Shown one piece after another: positions 1 to 5,094 of a stretch of 6,007 bases of DNA. Both the position numbers and the translations under genes were made by a program. Below the pieces are notes generated by a model. That model had not been told where the DNA came from. It saw nothing but the letters and a program-made list of their open reading frames with translations, and made no database searches. The stretch covers positions 1-6,007 of the forward strand of contig DATJPQ010000032.1 of assembly GCA_035506315.1 (NCBI GenBank), in the 5' to 3' direction. How positions within the stretch are numbered: position 1 is the first letter of the stretch; each line of letters starts with the position of its first letter. This DNA comes from MWDT01 sp035506315 (lineage in GTDB: Bacteria > Verrucomicrobiota > Verrucomicrobiia > Opitutales > Opitutaceae).

Positions 1-1299
1 GATGAAGCCAGCAATGAGATTCTTGTCGGGATCAACCTGCGCGCGGGTGGAGAGACTGAGGAGCTGGCCGTCAGTGCTCGCATCGTGCACCCGGCCCGAA
101 TGCGTTGCCTCGCGCTGCAGCATCGGCCAGCTGGCGAAAGCCGAAAGAGGAGCGGTACCGTTGAACGCATACAACTTTCCATCCAACGATCCCACATAGA
201 TCGATCCGTCCGCCGCCACAACCGGCGAGGAATTGACCTGAAAGCCAGTCTTGTAGGCCCACCGCTGTGTGCCGTTGTCGGGATTGAGTGCCCGGATGTA
301 ATAATCCTGACTGCCGATGACGATCGATCCGTCGCTGCGTACCGCCGCCGTGGCCTGGATCGAGCCCTGCGCCGCAAATTTCCATTTCAGCCTGGATTCA
401 GCCGGGCCGTCCGGATTCAGCGCATAGAAATTCCAGTCGTTCGAACCGATGTAGATCGTGCCATCGGCACCGATGACCGGGGCCGCAATGATCGGGCCCC
501 CGGTGGAATACGTCCATTTTATCTGGCCGCCGGAGGATAAGGCATAGATCAGACTGTCGTAGGATCCGATGTAAATTGACCCATCGGCGGCGATCGCCGC
601 CGAGGAGATGACCAGCCCGTTCGTGGTCACGCGCCATTTCTCGGTACCGTCGGGAGCGACAGCATAGATATTGTCGTCCCAAGAACCGAAATAGATCGTA
701 CCGTCCGCGCCGATGACCGGAGACGACTCCACCCAATCACCCACCGTCTTCCGCCACCGCAGCTGGCCGGCGGGCGTCAGCGCATAAAGCGCGGAATTGG
801 CGAAATTATCGTAATCTCCAGAACCAAAATAGATTGTGCCGTCCGAACCGATCGCCGGCGAGCTGGAGACGAAACTATTCCCGTCGGCGTGGAAAGACCA
901 CTTCTTCGTAAGGTTTGAGTTGAGGGCATAGAGATTGCCGTCTTCGCAGCCTACATAGATTGTGCCGTCGGGCGCGACGGTCGGCGACGACTCCACCGGC
1001 TGGGGAGTGGCAAACTGCGCTATCACCCCTCCATTGCGGTTGACGGCCAGAACCAACCCGCTGGCGGACGACGTGTCGTACCCCACGCCAACATAGATCG
1101 TGCCATCGGGTCCGACCGCCGGGGAGGAATTGACATAAGGTCGCTGGGAGGTGGAGCCGGTGGTCAGCGGCCAGCGCAGGCCACCGTCGGCCTGGGCATG
1201 CAAAGGGCTGGCCACCCCCAACGCCATCGTCATCCCGGCCAAACCCAGCGCGACACGACAAAACGCCGTGTGTGGCAAGATCGCGTTGAGTAAAAGCAT
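1..1299 (-). CDS. Secreted PQQ-like eight-repeat beta-propeller protein, C-terminus cut by window edge
   Basis: The frame is open for 433 codons from an ATG at 1299-1297 to the left edge. Residues 1-37 look like a Sec signal peptide: Arg16, a hydrophobic run VALGLAGMTMALGVA, and likely cleavage near HAQA-DG. Eight repeats follow, about 46 residues apart on average, each carrying a variant of SSPxxxxDGTIYxGSxD and an aromatic strand such as LYALN or LRWR. This is the pattern of a PQQ-like (BamB/quinoprotein type) propeller, and eight units would make a full eight-bladed ring. The propeller closes with WPMLQREATHSGR, typical of the last blade, and is followed by LLSLSTRAQV...LIAGF, which resembles the start of a C-terminal module of secreted verrucomicrobial proteins. 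No enzyme active site is visible, so a binding or scaffold role is more likely than a dehydrogenase. No clear ribosome binding site precedes the ATG; the repeat element ends five bases upstream of it. A TTG at 1278 is an alternative start that keeps a signal peptide. Confidence 0.85.
   Translation of the reverse strand, partial: MLLLNAILPHTAFCRVALGLAGMTMALGVASPLHAQADGGLRWPLTTGSTSQRPYVNSSPAVGPDGTIYVGVGYDTSSASGLVLAVNRNGGVIAQFATPQPVESSPTVAPDGTIYVGCEDGNLYALNSNLTKKWSFHADGNSFVSSSPAIGSDGTIYFGSGDYDNFANSALYALTPAGQLRWRKTVGDWVESSPVIGADGTIYFGSWDDNIYAVAPDGTEKWRVTTNGLVISSAAIAADGSIYIGSYDSLIYALSSGGQIKWTYSTGGPIIAAPVIGADGTIYIGSNDWNFYALNPDGPAESRLKWKFAAQGSIQATAAVRSDGSIVIGSQDYYIRALNPDNGTQRWAYKTGFQVNSSPVVAADGSIYVGSLDGKLYAFNGTAPLSAFASWPMLQREATHSGRVHDASTDGQLLSLSTRAQVDPDKNLIAGFI
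157..1131 (-). repeat. Eight tandem degenerate propeller-blade coding repeats
   Basis: Within the propeller gene the DNA repeats with a period averaging about 130-140 bp. The best conserved part codes for DGTIYxGS (plus-strand look: a variant of tagatcgtgccatcggc followed by a short GC-rich stretch). The eight units are PAVGPDGTIYVG, PTVAPDGTIYVG, PAIGSDGTIYFG, PVIGADGTIYFG, AAIAADGSIYIG, PVIGADGTIYIG, AAVRSDGSIVIG and PVVAADGSIYVG. They are diverged enough that recent duplication is not suggested. Confidence 0.8.
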
Positions 1300-1304
1300 G
1301 GCTA

Positions 1305-1540
1305 GGAGTTTGTCGGGCTTGGAGTCAAAGTGCGGAGCCAATTCGTAGTTTGCGCCGCACTACAATCTGTCCCGACCGACAAACTCCTTAATCCGCCGCA
1401 CTGCGGCGGAAAATCAAAGGAGAAATCCGGTTTTTGCAGTACGGAGCGCTGCTTAAGGAGCCTGTCGAGGCCGATTCCCGTCACCCCTATGAAATTTTCG
1501 GAAGAAGATATGATGTTCATTAGCAAGTCCGACAGGCTCC
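1305..1540. repeat. Structured composite repeat element, copy 1 (two hairpins flanking a GC palindrome)
   Basis: This intergenic element of 236 bp fills the gap between the kinase stop and the propeller start. Hairpin A spans 1305-1387: GGAGTTTGTCGG (1305-1316) pairs perfectly with CCGACAAACTCC (1376-1387), and inside it AGTGCGG (1329-1335) pairs with CCGCACT (1355-1361). A centre bracketed by TTAA follows, with a 9-bp palindrome (1392-1410) and a small GCAG-N9-CTGC stem (1436-1452). Hairpin B spans 1457-1540: GGAGCCTGTCG (1457-1467) pairs perfectly with CGACAGGCTCC (1530-1540). The outer ends GGAGTTTGTCGG and, read inward from the right, GGAGCCTGTCGG form imperfect terminal inverted repeats. 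A second copy lies at 4860-5094 in the same orientation. It has no convincing ORF. It could be a non-autonomous mobile element, a double REPIN-like element, or a conserved 3'-UTR RNA structure; the sequence alone does not decide. Confidence 0.8.
1392..1410. repeat. Central GC palindrome of repeat copy 1
   Basis: TCCGCCGCA (1392-1400) and TGCGGCGGA (1402-1410) are perfect reverse complements around one base. Copy 2 keeps the same stem with a single C-to-T change. The CCGCAC/GTGCGG core also occurs in hairpin A of the same element, so the element reuses its own modules. Confidence 0.8.
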
Positions 1541-1553
1541 TGCGATGCTCGAA

Positions 1554-2960
1554 TCATACCTCCGGTCCCAGTACAAGGCGGAAGCTAGTGCCGTTAACAT
1601 CGCTGCGCACCAACTCGATCCGGCCGCCCGCCTGCTGCGCGAGTTGGTGGCTCAAGGCCAGACCGATCCCGCTTCCACCCAGCTTGGTACTGGCACAGGG
1701 CTGGAACAACCGGGCTCGAATCGCCTCCGGCAGACCCGGGCCCGAATCCTCAACCGAAAATTCCATCGCTCCCTCCGCCGTCGCCCGGCCGACGAGTTGC
1801 ACCGTGCCGCCCGCCGGCGAAGCCTCCACGGCGTTTTGCAGCAGATTTTGCAGCACGAGGCCCGCCAGATTGGCTCGTCGACCCGGCAGTTTCACCGCCA
1901 GCGCGGCACCGGTCGCAAGCTGGACGCCCCGCACGGCGGCCGCCGGCCTTACCTTGGCCAGGGCCAGCTCGACCATCTCGTCACCCGTAAGCTCAAAGTG
2001 GGCTCCGTGCTGTTCGTCGTGCAACACCCCGACCACGCTGTTGACCATCGAACGCAGACGCCGGGTGAGCTCGGAGGCGGCCGCAAGTTCCCCGCCATTC
2101 TCCCCCCGCGATCCCGGCTCGGCCTGGCCGGCGACAAAGACCTCGAGACCGGCCAGCGGATTCTTGAGCGCATGGATGAGATGCGCAGTGACCGCGCCAA
2201 GGGCGGACGTCTTGGCCGCGAGGACCAGCTCGCGGTTGGCCCGCTGCAAGTCCTCGCTCCGGGCGCGTAACTCGCGGTTGGCCCGGTCGAGCCGGCGGAA
2301 AGCCCAGCTGAGTGCGACTACAATCACCAACGAGCCGGCGAACCACGCCAGTGCGGCTTGCGCGACGAGCCGGCCGTCGAGCGTCGCGAACTCGGCGGCG
2401 ACCGCGCGGCCATCGATCCAGAATTGGGCGGCCCCCGCAAGCGCCGCGCCTTCCGTGCGCCGGAGCGGCACCCAGGCCTCCAACAGCGGCACGACCGGCT
2501 CGCCCGCCGGCGGCTCCGCCAGCCCGGCGAGAAAAGCGAGCGATTCGCGGGGATGCAGCCGGGCAATCGACCGCCCGGCGGCGAGCCGTCCCCAGTCCCC
2601 GGTCGCGGGCGGCTCCTCCGACCACGCCCAGGGCACCGCGCCCATGAACTGCCGCCCGGCGTCGAACACCCGGATCGCCAGCACGCCGCGCAGCTTCGCC
2701 GTTTTCAACACGGCGTCGCGCAGTTCGCCCGGCGCGTCGGCCACACCCAGATCCGCCAGCGAAGCCGCATCGTTGGCCAGCTGCATGGTTGCCACCGCCG
2801 CCAGGGTTTCGCCCTCGCGCAGCAGGATCTGCTCCCGGAGTCCGGTCCGCAACCGCAGCGTGACGAACGCCACCACCACGGCGAAGACCGCGACGGTGAG
2901 CGCGAGCGCGGCGAAGTGCGCGCCTCGGGCTGGAGCGGCCGGATGGACAGCAACGGTCAT
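1554..2960 (-). CDS. Membrane sensor histidine kinase (NtrB-like transmitter)
   Basis: This is a complete 468-residue protein starting at ATG 2960-2958 and ending in TGA at 1554-1556. Residues about 16-36 and 202-221 are membrane helices, enclosing a periplasmic sensor of about 165 residues. That sensor contains VLAIRVFDAGRQFMGAVP, reminiscent of PDC/Cache-type sensor folds. A charged, probably coiled-coil linker (222-250) leads to the HisKA helix TSALGAVTAHLIHALKNPLA, with His263 as the expected phosphorylation site. The ATPase domain shows the N box (QNLLQNAVEA, 371-380), G1 box (DSGPG, 405-409), F-box-like LFQPCASTK (419-426) and G2 box (GGSGIGLAL, 428-436). All key residues are present, so it should be active. 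The HxLKNPL style of H box is often found in kinases that partner NtrC-type regulators, and such a regulator lies at 5094-6007. It follows the barrel gene by 24 nt and is probably translated from the same mRNA. The sensed signal is unknown. Confidence 0.95.
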   Translation of the reverse strand: MTVAVHPAAPARGAHFAALALTVAVFAVVVAFVTLRLRTGLREQILLREGETLAAVATMQLANDAASLADLGVADAPGELRDAVLKTAKLRGVLAIRVFDAGRQFMGAVPWAWSEEPPATGDWGRLAAGRSIARLHPRESLAFLAGLAEPPAGEPVVPLLEAWVPLRRTEGAALAGAAQFWIDGRAVAAEFATLDGRLVAQAALAWFAGSLVIVVALSWAFRRLDRANRELRARSEDLQRANRELVLAAKTSALGAVTAHLIHALKNPLAGLEVFVAGQAEPGSRGENGGELAAASELTRRLRSMVNSVVGVLHDEQHGAHFELTGDEMVELALAKVRPAAAVRGVQLATGAALAVKLPGRRANLAGLVLQNLLQNAVEASPAGGTVQLVGRATAEGAMEFSVEDSGPGLPEAIRARLFQPCASTKLGGSGIGLALSHQLAQQAGGRIELVRSDVNGTSFRLVLGPEV

Positions 2961-2967
2961 CCAGTCA

Positions 2968-2972
2968 TCCTA
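2968..2972 (-). promoter_or_regulatory. Ribosome binding site of the histidine kinase
   Basis: TAGGA lies 7 nt upstream of the ATG at 2960, in the short gap after the barrel gene's TAA. It supports this start codon and independent re-initiation in an operon with the barrel gene. Confidence 0.5.
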
Positions 2973-2984
2973 GTGGGGAGTCGC

Positions 2985-4211
2985 TTACTTTTCCCAGCTC
3001 CATTTGGCGCCGAGCAATCCCTGGTTCACCCGGTAGGCCGCGATCAGATCGTTGCACCGGCTGCGCTCCCAGTCGTATTCGGCAAAGGCGGTCCAGCGCG
3101 AGGAGATCTTCCGCTCGACCCGCAACTGCGCGATGAATTCCTCCTTGATGCGCGCCGGTGGATAAATTCCCAGGCCGACCGTCTGCACACCGAACTCGAG
3201 CCGCCGTGCGCTGCCCTCCAGCCGCACGAGCCATTGGTCCGTCGTCCATTCGAGCGTCTGCTCGAGTTTCCGCTGATGGTAGTTGAAGTAGCCCGAGCCA
3301 TTGTCGCGGTAGCGCAGCGTGCCGGCCTGCGTGGTCGTTTTCCAGCGGGCCGCAGCATCCCACGTCACATCGAAACGGAGGCTGCCCTCGCGCTCGGCGA
3401 TCTTGAGGATGGTCCCATCGATCGTCCGGCCGCCGCTGTCATACTGCGTCCGGCTGTCGAAATTGCGCCAACGTTCGTTGCCACGAACGCTGACTTCGAA
3501 GCGGGTGCATGGCCGCCAACCAAGCCGTACCGCCCCCTCCCCGGCGCGGTTGTTGTTGAACCCATCGTGATAGGTCTCGCGCCGGCCGGTACCCTGCGCC
3601 TCGATCCACCAGCCGGGCCAGAAGGCCCAGCGCACCGTCGGGCCGAACGTCGCGCCGGTGACCTTGAGCTCGGCGACATCCCGCTTAACCTCGGTGTCGG
3701 AAACATCGAAGATCTGATCGAGGTAGTAGCCCTGCCCATCGAGGGTGAATTTGAACACCTCGCCCACGCGGTAGCGCCATTCCGCCTGGGCAAAGGCCTG
3801 CGCTTCGTGATCGACGGTCTGACTGGTGAAATAGCGGGTTTCCTCGGCGTTGATAAACGCGAAATAATCCGCCCGCCCCGGGGAATGGCGCCACAACAAC
3901 GCCTCGACCCCGCCCAATGCATAACTGCTGCCCTCCGCGCCCGAATGGCTGAGGAGTATGTTATCCTTGTAGCCGAACCCCGTCTGGAGGTTCGCCGAGG
4001 TGCTCCAGGCCGGCCGCTCGGCGAGAAGGGCGGCGAGGTCTGCGGGCAGCTCCGCCTCCGTCACCGCTGCCGGCACCCCATGGGCGCTCGTCCACACGAA
4101 TGTCGTGAGCAGGAAATATTTGTTGAGAGGTGGGAGGAAGCGCACAGGGGCAGCCGCTGGCTGAGGAGAAAATAACAAGGAGCGCGAGGCTTTCGCTTCT
4201 GACCTCCCCAC
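2985..4211 (-). CDS. Putative outer-membrane beta-barrel protein
   Basis: The frame of 408 codons opens at GTG 4211 and ends in TAA at 2985-2987. A hydrophobic stretch KYFLLTTFVWTSAHGVPAA at about residues 31-49 looks like a late signal peptide. The rest has no hydrophobic helices. It is rich in short strands with alternating residues, many Trp, Tyr and Arg, and paired charged turns (GFGYKDNILLS, WRYRVGEVFKFTLDGQGYY, TGRRETYHDGF). It ends in LLGAKWSWEK, close to the aromatic end expected of a barrel. It resembles porin-2-like (BBP2) barrels common in Gram-negative bacteria, but I cannot name a family with certainty. GTG 4211 has an AGGG five bases upstream. However, it is only 26 bp from a terminator T-tract, and the first 22 residues do not look like a signal peptide. 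GTG 4145 would give a more typical signal peptide but has no visible ribosome binding site. No Met occurs anywhere after the start, so only GTG or TTG starts are possible. The kinase gene follows directly. Confidence 0.75.
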   Translation of the reverse strand: MGRSEAKASRSLLFSPQPAAAPVRFLPPLNKYFLLTTFVWTSAHGVPAAVTEAELPADLAALLAERPAWSTSANLQTGFGYKDNILLSHSGAEGSSYALGGVEALLWRHSPGRADYFAFINAEETRYFTSQTVDHEAQAFAQAEWRYRVGEVFKFTLDGQGYYLDQIFDVSDTEVKRDVAELKVTGATFGPTVRWAFWPGWWIEAQGTGRRETYHDGFNNNRAGEGAVRLGWRPCTRFEVSVRGNERWRNFDSRTQYDSGGRTIDGTILKIAEREGSLRFDVTWDAAARWKTTTQAGTLRYRDNGSGYFNYHQRKLEQTLEWTTDQWLVRLEGSARRLEFGVQTVGLGIYPPARIKEEFIAQLRVERKISSRWTAFAEYDWERSRCNDLIAAYRVNQGLLGAKWSWEK

Positions 4212-4237
4212 TCAAGCCCTGTTTCCATTCCGGCCGC

Positions 4238-4273
4238 AAAAAAAAGGCAGCCGTCCGAGGGACGACTGCCTTT
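4238..4273 (-). terminator. Intrinsic terminator of the small secreted-protein gene
   Basis: On the minus strand GGCAGTCGTCC and GGACGGCTGCC form an 11-bp stem with one G-U pair and a CUC loop. It is followed directly by eight T residues (complement of 4238-4245). It lies 28 nt after the stop of the small gene. On the plus strand the same stem carries a C-A mismatch and is followed by only three T residues, so it should work mainly on the minus strand. It separates the small gene from the barrel-kinase pair. Confidence 0.9.
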
Positions 4274-4300
4274 GCGATTAACGTTACGGCGTAAAGTGTA

Positions 4301-4669
4301 TTAGCGGTGGCCGGTGGCGAGCTGGTCCTGGCGCAGTTTGCGCAGATCATCGCGCAGCTGCTTGCCCAACGCGCGCTGTGCGTCGACGAGCTCCTTTTCC
4401 TGGGCCTGCATCTTGTCGAGAATGGCTTTGCGCTGTTCGGCGGTCGCTCCCTTGAGCTGGTTCACCAGCGCCTGCCGGTCGGCGATCAAGGCATCGCGCT
4501 TTGCGCTGAATTGGTTGATCAACTTCTGGACATCCGTCGATTGCGCCGTGCCCGCCAGCTTGGCGGCATCGGTCGGTGGCGTGGTAGAGGTCGTCTGCAC
4601 CGCGCCCAAGCTCGCACCCGCCGCAAAGACGGCGGCGAGGAACAATTTGATTAGCGAGGAGGCTTTCAC
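4301..4669 (-). CDS. Small secreted helical protein of unknown function
   Basis: Starting from GTG 4669 this is a 122-residue protein ending in TAA (4301-4303). MKASSLIKLFLAAVFAAGASLGA is a canonical Sec signal peptide. A Thr/Pro-rich linker (about 25-40) follows. The remainder is almost entirely helix-forming and charged, with heptad-like spacing (LINQFSAKRDALIADRQALV, then KAILDKMQAQEKELVDAQ), so a periplasmic coiled coil is likely. There is no lipobox, no membrane anchor and no PEP-CTERM tail. It recalls the build of small periplasmic helical chaperones or adaptors such as Skp, Spy or CpxP, but I see no diagnostic motif and do not assign it. An ATG at 4720 would add 17 residues, but it lies inside the predicted -12 box of the promoter and would bury the signal peptide, so the later GTG is preferred. 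Neither start has a clear ribosome binding site. It has its own promoter and terminator, so it is probably monocistronic. Confidence 0.75.
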   Translation of the reverse strand: MKASSLIKLFLAAVFAAGASLGAVQTTSTTPPTDAAKLAGTAQSTDVQKLINQFSAKRDALIADRQALVNQLKGATAEQRKAILDKMQAQEKELVDAQRALGKQLRDDLRKLRQDQLATGHR

Positions 4670-4713
4670 GAGGGCGCAGATTCGAATTGGGCGGTGCTGG
4701 ATAAAATTTACTC

Positions 4714-4730
4714 TGCACATGCCATGCCAA
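4714..4730 (-). promoter_or_regulatory. Predicted sigma-54 (-24/-12) promoter of the small secreted-protein gene
   Basis: The minus strand reads TTGGCATGGCATGTGCA. Against the RpoN consensus YTGGCACGN4TTGCW it matches 11 of 13 defined positions, with the invariant GG (4728-4727) and GC (4716-4715) correctly separated by ten bases. The start of transcription would fall near 4703, giving a leader of about 34 nt before GTG 4669. The adjacent gene upstream encodes an NtrC-type activator, the class of protein such promoters require. Confidence 0.7.
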
Positions 4731-4807
4731 CACCGTGGATACTGCTCTTCATACTGCCTTCCAATATTTAACAGACGAGAGCCTTTAACAGCCGCCTAGG
4801 CAGACTT

Positions 4808-4853
4808 GGGGAATTTTCCCCGATTTGACCGCAACTCCCGGGAGTTATTCCCC
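4808..4853. promoter_or_regulatory. Candidate activator-binding dyads upstream of the sigma-54 promoter
   Basis: GGGGAATTTTCCCC (4808-4821) is a near-perfect dyad. A related motif, GGGGAATAACTCCC, sits on the minus strand at 4853-4840 and matches it at 10 of 14 positions. The two centres are about 32 bp apart, three helical turns, which would put bound dimers on the same DNA face. The second overlaps the perfect 14-bp palindrome AACTCCCGGGAGTT (4833-4846). They lie about 105-150 bp upstream of the predicted transcription start, where sigma-54 activators usually bind. The protein that binds here is inferred, not shown. Confidence 0.5.
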
Positions 4854-4859
4854 AGCCTT

Positions 4860-5094
4860 GGAGTTTGTCGAGTTTTGACTCATAGTGCGGTGTTTGCTCG
4901 TCGTTTCCGTCGCAAAGCAACCACCCCGCCCGACAAACTCCTTAATTCTGCCGCACTGCGGCGGACGATCGAGCTGAAGACGAGGTTCACGCAGCGCAAA
5001 CTACTGCTTAAGGAGCCTGTCGAGGCAGGCCCTGTCTATCGCAATGAAATCTTGGGCCGAAGCTGTGGTGTATCGGGCAAGTCCGACAGGCTCC
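4860..5094. repeat. Structured composite repeat element, copy 2
   Basis: This has the same architecture and orientation as the element at 1305-1540, and is 235 bp long. Hairpin A: GGAGTTTGTCG (4860-4870) pairs with CGACAAACTCC (4931-4941). Its inner stem is GGTGTTTGCT (4889-4898) with AGCAACCACC (4916-4925), 9 of 10 paired, which differs in sequence from copy 1 but sits in a similar place. The centre has TTAA, the palindrome at 4947-4965, GCAG-N9-CTGC (4991-5007) and TTAA again. Hairpin B: GGAGCCTGTCG (5012-5022) pairs with CGACAGGCTCC (5084-5094). Hairpin B also shares ATGAAATYTT and GCAAGTCCGACAGGCTCC or close variants with copy 1. On the minus strand the element starts within the TAG stop codon of the activator gene, so it would be transcribed as that gene's 3' untranslated region. 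Confidence 0.8.
4947..4965. repeat. Central GC palindrome of repeat copy 2
   Basis: TCTGCCGCA (4947-4955) and TGCGGCGGA (4957-4965) pair around one base. The only difference from copy 1 replaces a C-G pair by T-G, which still pairs as G-U in plus-strand RNA. Confidence 0.75.

Noticed and set aside
1301..1545. Target-site duplications flanking the repeat elements
   Set aside because: Bases outside GGAG...CTCC were compared in both copies (cta/tgc and ctt/tag) and show no convincing direct repeat, so transposition cannot be claimed from the flanks.
1330..2973. Long plus-strand open frame of 547 codons
   Set aside because: It lies antisense to the complete histidine kinase, and its translation is rich in Ser, Arg, Pro and Ala without motifs, as expected from the opposite strand of a GC-rich gene.
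2358..4175. Plus-strand open frame of 605 codons
   Set aside because: It is antisense to both the kinase and the barrel gene, has no domain motifs, and crosses a real intergenic gap; judged a GC-driven shadow.
4197..4227. Sigma-54 promoter before the barrel gene
   Set aside because: The candidates TGGAAAC..CTTGA and TGGGGAG..AAGC either miss the GG-N10-GC spacing or lack the flanking consensus bases.
4238..4273. Bidirectional terminator
   Set aside because: Only the minus strand has a long T-tract (eight); the plus strand has three T residues and a mismatch in the stem, and no plus-strand gene needs it.
4718..4720. ATG at 4720 as start of the small secreted protein
   Set aside because: It sits in the middle of the predicted sigma-54 promoter, has no ribosome binding site, and would put 17 polar residues before a canonical signal peptide.
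4794..4801. GCCTAGGC palindrome as an operator
   Set aside because: Eight bases of symmetry is too short to separate from chance in GC-rich DNA.
1305..5094. The two repeats as a CRISPR array or as ends of one large transposon
   Set aside because: There are only two 235-bp copies 3.3 kb apart with no spacers. They are in direct orientation, and the genes between them are signalling and envelope genes with no transposase or recombinase.
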